Shown here one piece after another: positions 6,532 to 15,483 of a DNA stretch of 64,000 bases. Below the pieces are notes generated by a model. That model was not told where the DNA came from. It saw only the letters and a list, made by a program, of their open reading frames with translations, and did no database searches. Location of the stretch: contig JAFYXN010000016.1 in NCBI GenBank assembly GCA_017546145.1, forward strand, positions 1 through 64,000, written 5' to 3'. The position numbers and the translations under genes are program-made. Positions within the stretch are counted from its first letter, which is position 1. Each line of letters opens with the position of its first letter. This stretch comes from Clostridia bacterium (GTDB lineage Bacteria > Bacillota > Clostridia > Monoglobales > Monoglobaceae).

Positions 6532-8889
6532 ATGAATTTTCTTGAGATACGAAAAAAGATTATAGCAAACAGCTGGAACAACCTTAACGGCAAACAGCTT
6601 GAAGCGGTTGTAAATACCGAGGGCCCGCTCCTTGTAATCGCGGGGGCAGGCTCGGGCAAGACCACTGTTATTATACATAAGATTGCGCATCTTATGCTTT
6701 ACGGAAAAGCGTATTTTGACACATACGTTCCTGATATAAGCGAAGAAGAGCTTGAAATTCTGGACTGGTTTTCAAAAGGCGAGATTGATGAATTGCCGCC
6801 CGAGCTTCGAAAGTATCTTTCGGTTGAGCCGGTAAATCCGTATAATATTCTTGCAATAACCTTTACCAATAAGGCGGCTGCAGAACTGAAAGCAAGACTT
6901 TCGGCAAAGCTTGGAGCAGTGGGAGAAGGCGTATGGGCATCAACCTTTCATTCTTCGTGCGTAAAGTTTTTGCGTCGTGATATTGACCGATTGGGTTTTG
7001 ATAAGAGTTTTGTTATTTTTGACACAGCGGACAGACAAACCTTGATTAAAGAGTGCATGAAGGAACTTAATCTTGACCCCAAGCAGTATGCTCCCAAGGC
7101 TATTGATGCCGCAATAAGTCAGGCGAAAAATGAACTAATCTATCCTCAGGATTATGCGGCAATTTTTAAAACGGACTACTACAAGTCGGTTGTTGCAAGG
7201 GTGTATAAAATCTATCAGGAGAAAATGGCAAAATACAATGCACTGGATTTTGACGATTTGATTATGTATACCGTAAAGCTTTTTGAGGAAAACCCTGATG
7301 TTTTGGAATATTATCAAAACAAGTTTAAATATATTCTTGTTGATGAGTATCAGGATACAAATCACGCACAATACCGTCTGGTAAGCCTTCTTGCGGCAAA
7401 GCGCAGAAATATATGCGTTGTAGGCGATGATGACCAAAGTATTTATAAGTTCAGAGGTGCGGATATTTCAAACATATTAGGCTTTGAGGATGAGTTTGAA
7501 AATGCAAAAACCATAAAGCTTGAAGAAAATTATCGCAGTACTCAAAATATCTTAAATGCTGCAAACGGTGTAATTGATAACAATCGCGGCAGAAAACCAA
7601 AAAGGCTGTGGACGCAGAACACAGAGGGCGAGCTTGTAACCGTTTATAACGGCAGCAATGAGCATGATGAAGCAAAATACATAGCCGACAGGATTGTAGA
7701 CATTCATTCCCAAGGCGGCAGCTTTAATGATTTTGCAGTGCTTTACCGAATGAACGCAGAGTCGCGTGTAATCGAGGATACGCTGCTCAGAAACGCCATT
7801 CCCTACAAGGTGTTTGGAGGGTTGAGATTCTATGACCGTAAAGAAATCAAGGATTTGACCTCGTATTTGAGGCTGATACAGAACAATTCTGATAATGTGG
7901 CATTTGCAAGAATTGTAAACGAGCCAAAGCGCGGAATAGGTGATACAACGGTTGATAAGATAATGACAATTTCTGCACAGCAGGGCATAAGTGCATTTGA
8001 GGTTGCAAAACATGCCGAAGAGTATGACGAGCTTAAACGAAGTGCATCAAAGCTTGATGCGTTTGCAAAGCTGATACATTATATGTCTGCAAAGCAGAGT
8101 GGTGATGACGGACTTGAAGGGTTTGTCCGCAATGTGATTTATGATTCGGGAATGATGTCGGCACTGGAGGCGGAGGATACCGTTGAAAGCCGTACCAGAG
8201 CGGAAAACCTTAAGGAATTTTTGTCCATGGTTCAGGAAACGGTTCGCCAAAATCCACAGACAAAGCTTGAGGATTTGCTTGAAAATATTTCACTTGTTGC
8301 GGACATAGATAACTATGATGAGGCTCAGGAAACCGTTACCCTTATGACTCTCCACAGTGCAAAGGGTCTGGAGTTTAAAAACGTATTTCTTCTTGGTATG
8401 GAAGAGGGAATATTTCCGGGCGTACGCTCCATGAACACAGAGGAGGAAATTGAGGAAGAACGCCGGCTTTGCTATGTTGGAATTACCCGTGCCAAGGAAC
8501 GTCTGTTTTTGACGTATACAGATACCAGAACACTTTTCGGGATGACCAAGTACAATATGAAATCAAGATTTTTAAAAGAAATTCCAAAAGACTTTATAAG
8601 CGAAGAAAAACACAAAACGGTTTCTGACGAACTCTTTGATTTTGGCTTTGCAAAGAGGCCATCTATGGATAAATCGTCATTTAAGGTCGAAACAAAGCCT
8701 GTACAGGCAAGTACATCTGCGGCAGAGCTTGATTTTAAGATTGGTGACCGTGTTATGCACAGAAAATTCGGCGAGGGTACAGTGCTTGAAGCAAAGGCTT
8801 TGGGTGCAGATATGTTCCTGAGGGTAAGATTTGACACGGCAGGCGAGAAGAATCTGATGGCGGCGTATGTGAAATTAGAGAAGTTGTAG
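6532..8889 (+). CDS. pcrA: ATP-dependent DNA helicase PcrA/UvrD
   Basis: A 785-residue superfamily 1A 3'-5' helicase. Walker A is AGAGSGKTT (37-45), motif II is DEYQDTN and motif III VVGDDDQSIY. The late motif TLHSAKGLEF and the arginine motif VGITRAKERL are intact. The C-terminal 50 residues (FKIGDRVMHRKFGEGTVLEA to the end) are the Tudor-like RNA polymerase-binding module typical of PcrA. I start at ATG 6532, with AAAGGAAG 8-9 bases upstream, rather than at the ATG directly abutting the mnmA stop. Roles: repair, replication-transcription conflict and recombination control. Confidence 0.93.
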   Translation: MNFLEIRKKIIANSWNNLNGKQLEAVVNTEGPLLVIAGAGSGKTTVIIHKIAHLMLYGKAYFDTYVPDISEEELEILDWFSKGEIDELPPELRKYLSVEPVNPYNILAITFTNKAAAELKARLSAKLGAVGEGVWASTFHSSCVKFLRRDIDRLGFDKSFVIFDTADRQTLIKECMKELNLDPKQYAPKAIDAAISQAKNELIYPQDYAAIFKTDYYKSVVARVYKIYQEKMAKYNALDFDDLIMYTVKLFEENPDVLEYYQNKFKYILVDEYQDTNHAQYRLVSLLAAKRRNICVVGDDDQSIYKFRGADISNILGFEDEFENAKTIKLEENYRSTQNILNAANGVIDNNRGRKPKRLWTQNTEGELVTVYNGSNEHDEAKYIADRIVDIHSQGGSFNDFAVLYRMNAESRVIEDTLLRNAIPYKVFGGLRFYDRKEIKDLTSYLRLIQNNSDNVAFARIVNEPKRGIGDTTVDKIMTISAQQGISAFEVAKHAEEYDELKRSASKLDAFAKLIHYMSAKQSGDDGLEGFVRNVIYDSGMMSALEAEDTVESRTRAENLKEFLSMVQETVRQNPQTKLEDLLENISLVADIDNYDEAQETVTLMTLHSAKGLEFKNVFLLGMEEGIFPGVRSMNTEEEIEEERRLCYVGITRAKERLFLTYTDTRTLFGMTKYNMKSRFLKEIPKDFISEEKHKTVSDELFDFGFAKRPSMDKSSFKVETKPVQASTSAAELDFKIGDRVMHRKFGEGTVLEAKALGADMFLRVRFDTAGEKNLMAAYVKLEKL

Positions 8890-8896
8890 GCTGAGT

Positions 8897-8980
8897 AAAA
8901 TTGCCCATATCGCCCGTTTGACCTCGCTTATGTACATCAAGTACACTGCGGTCGGTCAAACGAACAATCTAAACAATTTT
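8897..8980. repeat. Intergenic palindromic element with GTAC core
   Basis: Nested inverted repeats: outer AAAATTG/CAATTTT (8897-8903, 8974-8980), middle CGTTTGACC/GGTCAAACG (8915-8923, 8954-8962), and core TGTAC-ATCAA-GTACA (8931-8945). No T-run follows, so it is not an ordinary terminator. It fills most of the gap between pcrA and the methyltransferase gene. It resembles a REP-like or MITE-like element. Confidence 0.65.
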
Positions 8981-9037
8981 CTTTTAGACTTAAAATGCGG
9001 AACGGTAAATCTAATGTGCCATGAAAGGTGTGAGTAT

Positions 9038-9781
9038 ATGTATAACGACTTTGCAGAGGTGTATGACAGACTTCAGGACGCAGATTATGAAGGGTTTGTG
9101 GACTATTACGAGCGTATATTCAAAAAGTTCGGCAAAAACCCAGAGCTGGTTTTGGATCTTGCCTGCGGAACGGGCAACATAACCATACCAATGGCAAAAC
9201 GCGGCTATGACATGATAGGTCTTGACCTGTCCTGCGAAATGCTGAATGTTGCCCGAGAGAAGGCGGCGGCAGAGGGTCTTGATATACTGTTTCTTAATCA
9301 GGACATGACGGATATGGAGCTTTACGGCACGGTTGATGCCATTGTGTGCGCTCTGGACGGAGTGAATTACATAACCGACCCCGCTGATTTAAAAAGGGTA
9401 TTCGCCCTTGTGAAAAATTATCTCAATCCGGGCGGAATAATGATTTTTGACATCAATACCGAGCACAAGCTTCGTAATATTCTTGGCGGCAACACTTTTG
9501 TCAACGAGGAACAGGGTATATATTATGTGTGGCAAAGTGAGTTTGATGACGAAACAAAGATATGTGCGTTTGAACTCAATTTCTTCTGCGAGCAGCCTGA
9601 CGGAGGCTATATCAGGTTTGATGAATTTCAGGAGGAACGGGCATATTCAACGTCGGAAATTCTGGACATTTTAAAGTCTGAAGACCTTGTGGCAGAAGGT
9701 TTTTACAAACCTTTCGAGTTTTCGACACCCGACGACAAGGAAGAGCGGATTTTTTTTGTTATTTCCAAAAAAATGTGTTGA
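9038..9781 (+). CDS. Class I SAM-dependent methyltransferase
   Basis: A 247-residue soluble methyltransferase. The SAM-binding motif I is LVLDLACGTGNITIP, followed by the acidic GLDLSCEML (motif post-I) and LNQDMTDMEL. The order resembles the YqeM/YodH-like small-molecule methyltransferases of Firmicutes, whose substrates are mostly unknown. Start 9038 is chosen because AAAGGTG (9024-9030) is 7 bases upstream; the frame is open further up but runs through the palindromic repeat. Its stop codon lies inside the -35 box of the next gene. Confidence 0.8.
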   Translation: MYNDFAEVYDRLQDADYEGFVDYYERIFKKFGKNPELVLDLACGTGNITIPMAKRGYDMIGLDLSCEMLNVAREKAAAEGLDILFLNQDMTDMELYGTVDAIVCALDGVNYITDPADLKRVFALVKNYLNPGGIMIFDINTEHKLRNILGGNTFVNEEQGIYYVWQSEFDDETKICAFELNFFCEQPDGGYIRFDEFQEERAYSTSEILDILKSEDLVAEGFYKPFEFSTPDDKEERIFFVISKKMC

Positions 9782-9806
9782 CAGATATTACCTTGCGTGA
9801 TATACT
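9778..9806 (+). promoter_or_regulatory. Sigma-A promoter for the cold-shock gene
   Basis: TTGACA at 9778-9783, a 17-base spacer and TATACT at 9801-9806. The -35 box contains the TGA stop codon (9779-9781) of the preceding methyltransferase gene. The resulting leader is only about 40 bases long. Confidence 0.85.
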
Positions 9807-9852
9807 GGTCAGGTGGTCAACAAAGATGTGACCTAAATTGGAGGGACGAATT

Positions 9853-10053
9853 ATGCAAAAAGGTAAGGTAAAGTGGTTTAACGCCGAGAAAGGATTTGGA
9901 TTCATCGAAACAGAAGAAGGAACAGACGTGTTTGTTCATTTCTCAGCAATTGCTATGGATGGATACAAGACCTTGGAAGAAGGCGCAGAAGTTGAATTTG
10001 AGGTTGTCGATGGTGCAAAAGGACCTCAGGCTGCAAATGTTACACGTGTGTAA
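9853..10053 (+). CDS. csp: Cold-shock protein (CspA/B family)
   Basis: A 66-residue single cold-shock domain that binds single-stranded RNA and DNA as a chaperone. RNP1 is KGFGFIE and RNP2 is DVFVHFSAI, after the typical start [17 protein letters not shown]. The ATG at 9853 has GGAGGGA at 9840-9846; the frame can be opened from a TTG at 9838, but that lies on the ribosome binding site. It is monocistronic, with a consensus promoter before it and a hairpin after it. The short leader does not show the long cold-box leader of Escherichia coli cspA. Confidence 0.95.
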   Translation: MQKGKVKWFNAEKGFGFIETEEGTDVFVHFSAIAMDGYKTLEEGAEVEFEVVDGAKGPQAANVTRV

Positions 10054-10090
10054 GCCTGATAATATATTACGATAAACACAATAAGACTTT

Positions 10091-10119
10091 AAATCAGCTC
10101 ATTTTATATGGGCTGATTT
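10091..10119 (+). terminator. Hairpin after the cold-shock gene
   Basis: AAATCAGC and GCTGATTT arms, extended by a G-U pair, around a 12-13 base loop. The T-tail is weak (GTTACTT). Confidence 0.5.
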
Positions 10120-10161
10120 GTTACTTATAGGGAATAAATATACAGTAAGTGAGGAACAAAA

Positions 10162-11043
10162 ATGGCAGACAAGCTTACAAAAGCGGTTACGTCAAACGGA
10201 CTTATCCGCATTTATGCAGTAAATTCAAAGGATATAGCAGATACGGCACAGAAGTTTCACAATACAATGCCTCTTGGTACAGCGGCACTTGGCAGACTTT
10301 TGACAGGAGCTGTGCTTATGGGGAATATGTTAAAGGACGAGGATACCTCGCTGACACTTCAAATGCATGGCGACGGCCCGCTTGGCAGAGTGCTGGCGGT
10401 TGCAAATTCAAAGGGTGAAGTTAAAGGGTATATCGAAAATCCGACGGCTGACCTTCCGTTAAACCGCATCGGTAAAATTGATGTAGGTGCAGGTATAGGC
10501 AGTGGTTATCTCAGCGTGGTCAAGGATATGAAGATGAAGGAGCCGTATATTGGACAGGTTCCTATTCAGACAGGCGAAATCGGTGACGATATTGCGTTTT
10601 ACTTTGCACAGTCCGAGCAGATTGCAAGTCTTGTTGCTCTTGGCGTTTTGGTTGACCGTGATTATTCTGTTAAACAGGCAGGCGGATTTATTGTTCAGAT
10701 TATGCCGGATTGTGATGAGTTCAATCTCAAAAAATTTGAGAAAAGTGCCGAGAAAATAACAAGTGTGACGGCAATGCTTGAAAAAGGTCTTTCCAATGAA
10801 GAGATTATTCGTGAGGTTATGCAGGATTTTGAGGTTGAGATACTGGAAGAAACAGATGTTTGCTACTGCTGTGATTGCTCGGAGGAACGTATGCAGCGTG
10901 CAATAATCAGCCTTGGCAAAAAAGAAATTCAGGATATAATTGACGAGCAGGGCGAAGCGGAGATTGTATGCCAGTTTTGCAACAAGTCGTATGTTTATGA
11001 CAAGAACAGACTTGAAGAAATGAAGAATGAAGCAAAAAGATAA
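10162..11043 (+). CDS. hslO: Redox-regulated chaperone Hsp33
   Basis: A 293-residue holdase activated by oxidation and unfolding. The N-terminal domain has the family pattern GTAALGRLLTGAVLMG, then GDGPLGRVLAVANSKGEVKG. The C-terminal zinc centre is CYCCDCSEERM followed some 40 residues later by CQFCNKSYVY, giving the four zinc-binding cysteines (CxC and CxxC), with one extra Cys. Start ATG follows GTGAGGA. It is monocistronic and ends in a strong hairpin. It fits the oxidative-stress theme of the PerR/rubrerythrin region. Confidence 0.93.
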   Translation: MADKLTKAVTSNGLIRIYAVNSKDIADTAQKFHNTMPLGTAALGRLLTGAVLMGNMLKDEDTSLTLQMHGDGPLGRVLAVANSKGEVKGYIENPTADLPLNRIGKIDVGAGIGSGYLSVVKDMKMKEPYIGQVPIQTGEIGDDIAFYFAQSEQIASLVALGVLVDRDYSVKQAGGFIVQIMPDCDEFNLKKFEKSAEKITSVTAMLEKGLSNEEIIREVMQDFEVEILEETDVCYCCDCSEERMQRAIISLGKKEIQDIIDEQGEAEIVCQFCNKSYVYDKNRLEEMKNEAKR

Positions 11044-11054
11044 AGATGATATTT

Positions 11055-11084
11055 GGCACGTGCTGAAAGTACGTGCCGTTTTTG
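11055..11084 (+). terminator. Terminator of hslO
   Basis: GGCACGT (11055-11061) and ACGTGCC (11071-11077), nine-base loop, followed by GTTTTTGTTT. It faces the end of the convergent minus-strand operon but lacks T on that side. Confidence 0.8.
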
Positions 11085-11085
11085 T

Positions 11086-12426
11086 TTAATTGCGGATTTT
11101 AACAATAACCTTTTTGTTGCCGCTGACGGTGCGGACAATTCCTGAAATCCCCCAGTCCGAGGCAACCATACTTTTTATGTGATCACCGTAAGGTGCATTT
11201 TGAGGAAGATATGCAGGCGATGTCAGCTTGACAGAGATTTCGGTTGTATTGGTATTTATATTTTCAGAAATCTTTTGTGCCAAAGCCAAATCGTGCCGAG
11301 CAGTTTTCTCATAATCGCAAACCTCTGAAACCGCAGCAACCGAAAATACAATCAGACACAGACTTGCGATTACAGGGGTAAAGCTTTTGAATAAAAGCGG
11401 AAGAAGAGCATCTGCGATAATTGCAATTCCTAAAAGGCATGGGACTATATTTCGGAGGTTTATGCTGTTGCTGCTGGTTAATATAAACGGAAGCTGTGGT
11501 GCAAAAATCAAAGCAATGCCGAGGAAAATCCGAATTTTTAAGGGAGTTTTGGTATAGGTGCTTGAAGACATAATCAACAAAACCGAAAGAAATCCAGAAA
11601 CTCCAAACCAAAGAAAGGATAAGTCGCTGAAAATCTTTTCTATGCCTCTGACAAAGCCGGTTGCGGTAAGCTGCAAGGAAACAGGTCCAAGAATATTTAA
11701 AGCTGTTCCTATAGTCTTAAACGTATGGGGGATAAAGCTTTGCGCCGATATCGGCGCAAGTCGGGCTGCGTTATCTCCCAGCCTTCCAAACCGCAAATAA
11801 AATGCTGCAAGCAGCATGATGTTGAAAATCGGAATAACAATTTTGGCAGGTCTTTTTTCAAGAACGCAAAAAATAATTCCCAATATCGCAGATAAAACTG
11901 CGGTTTGCTCATAAAACCAAAGGCTCATAAAGTTAAAGATTGCAAACAGTACGGTTTTACCGCTTGCGGCAAATAAAACCGAGGCGGAGATTAAAAAAAG
12001 AGAAACAACAATTCTGCTTGATGCGGACAGCCAATATGTTCCTTCGGTGTTAAGGGGCAAAAATAAATAAAATATTATAAAAATTGAACCAAGGCTAATT
12101 CCCATGCGTTCAAATGCCTTTTGAAATAGAATTGCAGACATTCCGTGAAGAAGAGAGATTATAATAACTGCAAGCCACAGCATATTATTAAGCCTGCTCC
12201 ATATAAAAAAGTCAAAAAGTCCTGCAAGGGGTCGGGTAAAAAGAACACCTGCGCCACCTGCAAGTATGGTGTTCCATGGCTGATTAAAGGACGGGTAAAA
12301 ATAATATTGGATATAATCGTCAAGATACGGAGTATACCTAAATCCAAGATAAGAAAAGCGAAAGACCGAAAGAATAAGGACAAGGATGCAGAATACAAGT
12401 TGGCGGCTTGGCTTAAAAGTTGACAT
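11086..12426 (-). CDS. Polytopic membrane protein, GT-C glycosyltransferase-like
   Basis: A 446-residue protein with about ten or more hydrophobic segments. After the first membrane segment comes an extracytoplasmic loop with YLDDYIQYYF; an acidic pair at this place is the catalytic hallmark of GT-C enzymes that use polyprenyl-phosphate sugars. A C-terminal soluble stretch of about 70 residues follows the last helix. It overlaps the end of the upstream GT2 gene by 14 bases and has AAAGGAG before its ATG. With GT2 upstream (a likely maker of polyprenyl-P-sugar) the pair could decorate a surface glycan. I do not recognise the exact family. Confidence 0.5.
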   Translation of the reverse strand: MSTFKPSRQLVFCILVLILSVFRFSYLGFRYTPYLDDYIQYYFYPSFNQPWNTILAGGAGVLFTRPLAGLFDFFIWSRLNNMLWLAVIIISLLHGMSAILFQKAFERMGISLGSIFIIFYLFLPLNTEGTYWLSASSRIVVSLFLISASVLFAASGKTVLFAIFNFMSLWFYEQTAVLSAILGIIFCVLEKRPAKIVIPIFNIMLLAAFYLRFGRLGDNAARLAPISAQSFIPHTFKTIGTALNILGPVSLQLTATGFVRGIEKIFSDLSFLWFGVSGFLSVLLIMSSSTYTKTPLKIRIFLGIALIFAPQLPFILTSSNSINLRNIVPCLLGIAIIADALLPLLFKSFTPVIASLCLIVFSVAAVSEVCDYEKTARHDLALAQKISENINTNTTEISVKLTSPAYLPQNAPYGDHIKSMVASDWGISGIVRTVSGNKKVIVKIRN

Positions 12427-13114
12427 TGTTTAGGCTCCTTTTGAATTTAAGACGTAGAAGACTTTTTAACATTTTGCGCGAGTCGGACAAAATATTAATG
12501 CGTGAAGAAGCCCGATGGATAAATGTTACAGGCAGCGGCAAAAGCTTTTTCTGCATCATTCGGGCAATATATATTATTTCAAAATCAAAGCCAAAACCGC
12601 AAATTTCAGATTGAGAAAAAATCATCTTTGCGGTTTGCTTGTCAAATGCTTTAAACCCGCATTGTGTGTCAGGAATATCTGTTTTAAGCAACTGCAACAC
12701 AATCTTTTGAAAGCACACCGAAAAAAATCGGCGCAGGGGCGGATAGCCGCTGCGCTTGTTGTTTCGCACACCAACCACACCGCAAACGTTTTGTTGCTTA
12801 AACAGCGAAAGTGCACGCAGAATATTGCCAGGCGAATACGAAAGGTCGGCGTCTGTGAAAAATATATAGTCACCTGTTGCTCTTAAAAAACCGCGCTTTA
12901 CGGCATAGCCTTTGCCGCGGTTGGTTTTGTATGATATACAGATGCATTCAGGGAAGCTGCGGATTATATCGGCGGTTTTGTCTTTGCTGCCGTCGTCAAC
13001 CACTATTAACTCAAACTCTGCAAAGTTCTGTTTGAGAAATTTTAAATAAGTGGCAATTGTTCTGCCAAGAATTTCTTGCTCGTTGTAGGCAGGGATAACA
13101 AGTGATATTTTCAT
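12413..13114 (-). CDS. Family 2 glycosyltransferase, dolichyl-phosphate-sugar synthase type
   Basis: A 233-residue GT-A enzyme: LVIPAYNEQEILGRTI at the start, LIVVDDGSKDKT, NRGKGYAVKRG and the metal-binding FTDADLSY. GDYIFFTDADLSY and CGFKAF are typical of the DPM1/ALG5-like group that transfers a sugar from NDP to a polyprenyl phosphate. No membrane anchor is seen, so it is probably peripheral. The start at 13114 has GGAG 9 bases upstream; ten more upstream residues are possible. It lies between the flippase gene and the GT-C-like protein, so it may supply lipid-linked sugar to them. Confidence 0.82.
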   Translation of the reverse strand: MKISLVIPAYNEQEILGRTIATYLKFLKQNFAEFELIVVDDGSKDKTADIIRSFPECICISYKTNRGKGYAVKRGFLRATGDYIFFTDADLSYSPGNILRALSLFKQQNVCGVVGVRNNKRSGYPPLRRFFSVCFQKIVLQLLKTDIPDTQCGFKAFDKQTAKMIFSQSEICGFGFDFEIIYIARMMQKKLLPLPVTFIHRASSRINILSDSRKMLKSLLRLKFKRSLNNVNF

Positions 13115-13167
13115 AAAATCGCTCCGCAAACGCATGTTTTGCAATAGTTTTTGCAGATTTTTCAGAG

Positions 13168-14697
13168 TTATGTATTAAAAAACATCCGTCTTACAAGCCA
13201 TACAAAATCTAAACGCGAGGCTGAACTGAAAGCAGCCCCTGCAGCAAAATATAACCCAATGGTAAATACTATGGCAACAGCTGCAGAGACGGCGGAAAAC
13301 GAAGTGTTAAATCCTGCAAAAAAGCTGTTTGCAACAAAGCAGGCAACAACGGCTGCGGCAAAATGCTTTAAAAGCCACCCAGACAATTCAAAGTGTATGG
13401 AGGATTCATTAAGAACTTTTTTTACAGTGTGTCTGAACGTAAAAATATTGCTGATAACAATTATTCCAATAAGTGCATTAATGCCAAACCGCGGAATGAA
13501 AATAAATATCAGAGCTATTCTTAGCAGTGAGTCTGAAATGCTGTAGCACAGAAGAGACCCTTGCTTGCCCATACCGTTCAGCATCCCGCATGAGGCTGAA
13601 TCCATAAACATAAACGGCGCAAGAAAGCAAAGTGCACGCAGATGCGGCGCAATGTCCGGTGAGTTATATACCAGTTTTGCAAGGCTCTCAGAAAATGCAA
13701 AGACAACCGCTGAAACCATAAAACCAAAAAATGCGGTAAAACGGTAGATTCGCGCCACAAGAGTTTTAAGTCGCGCTGAGCTTGTCATTGCACGTGCCCT
13801 CGAGATTTCGGGGATAAGAAGCGTGAAGCATGAGGACAAAAGTGTAAGCGGGAAAATAATTAAAGGCATTACCATGCCGTGAATACTTCCGTACCGGCTC
13901 AAGGCTTCGGCTTGCGCCAGACCAAAACGCCGGAGCCGGGATACAATAAGAACTTCTTCCTGCATACGAAGAAACGAGCCTGCAATTGACGTGGTCATTA
14001 CAGGAAGTGCGACCTTAACAATGGACCTGTCAATGCCTTTTGCCTGCGCTTTTCCGGACAGACGCCGTCGGTCAAAGCTGTATATTATAAAAAGATAAAT
14101 ACATGACGAAAATTCGCCGATGCTCAAGCCAAGAAATACAGCCTCGCAGCCATGCTCAACTCCAAGCGGCAGCATTTTATCAAGTAAAAATTTGATGGAG
14201 GTTATTTTTACTGCCTGCTCTAAAAACTCAGAGGAGGCAGGGGCAAACACCCTGCGCGATGCATAAAAGTAACCCTTTATGCAATATGATAATCCCATAA
14301 AAAGAATGCTGGGAGATAAAAATCTTATACTTAAATGACAGCGCGGCTCTTTTAAAAAGATGCTTGCAATGCTGTGAGAAAACATAAATGTAATAATGAT
14401 AACAGCTGTGCTGAGGATAAAAACAGAGGTTAAGGCAATCTGCATTGTCTTTTTTATGTCCCCAAAGCGACGGGATGTGTATTGCTCGGACACAATTTTT
14501 GATACAGCTACGCCAAGCCCGCCTGTAGCAATGGTCAGCATTATTCCATGAACGGAAAAAACAAGAGAAAAAATCCCTATTCCCTCGCCTCCAAGACGGC
14601 GTGAGTAGTAGGTGCGAAAAACAAAATCTATTGTTTTTGCGATTATTCCCGATAAGGTAAGTGCTGCTGTGCTTCTTAGTATATTCTGCTTATTCAA
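13168..14697 (-). CDS. SpoVB-like polysaccharide flippase (MOP superfamily)
   Basis: A 509-residue integral membrane protein with about 14 helices. The opening NILRSTAALTLSGIIAKTIDF and RTYYSRRLGGEGIGIFSL are characteristic of stage V sporulation protein B and related lipid-linked oligosaccharide flippases. I choose the TTG start at 14695-14697 because GAGGGGTG lies 6-7 bases upstream; a farther TTG at 14727 has no ribosome binding site. That site is the 3' arm of the preceding gene's terminator hairpin, so translation requires the hairpin to be open. It is followed by two glycosyltransferase-like genes, consistent with cell-wall, cortex or capsule precursor export. Confidence 0.82.
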   Translation of the reverse strand: MNKQNILRSTAALTLSGIIAKTIDFVFRTYYSRRLGGEGIGIFSLVFSVHGIMLTIATGGLGVAVSKIVSEQYTSRRFGDIKKTMQIALTSVFILSTAVIIITFMFSHSIASIFLKEPRCHLSIRFLSPSILFMGLSYCIKGYFYASRRVFAPASSEFLEQAVKITSIKFLLDKMLPLGVEHGCEAVFLGLSIGEFSSCIYLFIIYSFDRRRLSGKAQAKGIDRSIVKVALPVMTTSIAGSFLRMQEEVLIVSRLRRFGLAQAEALSRYGSIHGMVMPLIIFPLTLLSSCFTLLIPEISRARAMTSSARLKTLVARIYRFTAFFGFMVSAVVFAFSESLAKLVYNSPDIAPHLRALCFLAPFMFMDSASCGMLNGMGKQGSLLCYSISDSLLRIALIFIFIPRFGINALIGIIVISNIFTFRHTVKKVLNESSIHFELSGWLLKHFAAAVVACFVANSFFAGFNTSFSAVSAAVAIVFTIGLYFAAGAAFSSASRLDFVWLVRRMFFNT

Positions 14698-14738
14698 AAA
14701 AAACACCCCTCTTTGAAATATATTCAAAAAGGGGGTGT
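14696..14738 (-). terminator. Terminator overlapping the SpoVB-like gene start
   Basis: On the minus strand, imperfect 18-base arms (14703-14720 and 14721-14738, related to ACACCCC/GGGGTGT) form a hairpin followed by eight T (14696-14703). The 3' arm contains the Shine-Dalgarno of the next gene and the T-run contains its TTG start. Confidence 0.8.
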
Positions 14739-14754
14739 GGTTATGAGTTTAAAT

Positions 14755-15384
14755 TTATTTGGTAAATCTTTTTTCCTTTTCTTTTACAAAAGAATGAAGG
14801 AAGTTTACGCATTCGTCAATTGGAAGCGCTGCAGTATCAAGACAAAGATGGTAGTTGTTTACGTTGCCCCAAGTGCTGTTTGTGTAGAAGTTATAGTAGT
14901 TGGAGCGGCGCTTGTCGGCTTTTGATACAGCGGTGCGGGCTTCCTTTTCGCTCATGTTATCGCGTGACATCAGCGTTTTGATTCTTTCCTCTGCATCAGC
15001 ATATAAGAAAAGCTTGATAAGGTGCGGGTTTTCCCTCAGGATATAGTCTGCGCATCTTCCGACAATTATGCACGGACCTTCTTCTGCAATGGATTTTATC
15101 ACATCGGCCTGAAGCCTGAAAAGGCTGTCGCCGTTAAGCATGTCGTTGTATTGATAGTAAAGACCTTTGCTTGACTGGACACCCATAACAAGAGAATATA
15201 AAAGACTGCTTGTGGGTTTTTCATTCATCTCGTCAAAAAGATTTTCGCTTAGCCCTTTTTCTTTAGCAACGCGTGCAATTAAATCCTTGTCGTAAAATTT
15301 ATAGCCAAGCTGCTCGGCGAGAGCTTTGCCGATTATTTTTCCGTTTGAGCCAAGCTGGCGTCCCAGAGTAATTACTGTTTTCAT
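14755..15384 (-). CDS. Cytidylate kinase-like family protein
   Basis: A 209-residue P-loop kinase-like protein. The N-terminal TLGRQLGSNGKIIGKALAEQ replaces the usual GKS loop in the manner of the Cytidylate_kin2 family. FYDKDLIARVA, CIIVGRCADYIL and an arginine-rich lid (MSRDNMSEKEARTAVSKADK) follow. Proteins of this family are common in clostridia and often of unproven substrate, so nucleoside monophosphate kinase activity is inferred. The start has AGGA upstream. It is followed by a strong terminator and lies downstream of spoIID on the same strand. Confidence 0.82.
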   Translation of the reverse strand: MKTVITLGRQLGSNGKIIGKALAEQLGYKFYDKDLIARVAKEKGLSENLFDEMNEKPTSSLLYSLVMGVQSSKGLYYQYNDMLNGDSLFRLQADVIKSIAEEGPCIIVGRCADYILRENPHLIKLFLYADAEERIKTLMSRDNMSEKEARTAVSKADKRRSNYYNFYTNSTWGNVNNYHLCLDTAALPIDECVNFLHSFVKEKEKRFTK

Positions 15385-15483
15385 AATATAATTCCTGCCT
15401 TTCTTTGTAAGACGTTGGGAAGCTTTTAAATATCCCTGTATTTATTTTATCACAAAACCAAAATACAGAAAAGAAAAATTATG

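Noticed and set aside
8897..8980. Reading the palindrome after pcrA as a terminator
   Set aside because: There is no T-run after any of the nested arms; a repeat element fits better.
10149..10418. Plus-strand 89-codon frame within hslO
   Set aside because: It overlaps a full-length Hsp33 frame in another phase and has no family resemblance.
14713..14925. Plus-strand frame of 70 codons with a GGGGGTG site
   Set aside because: The apparent ribosome binding site is the arm of the minus-strand terminator and the frame is antisense to the cytidylate kinase-like gene.
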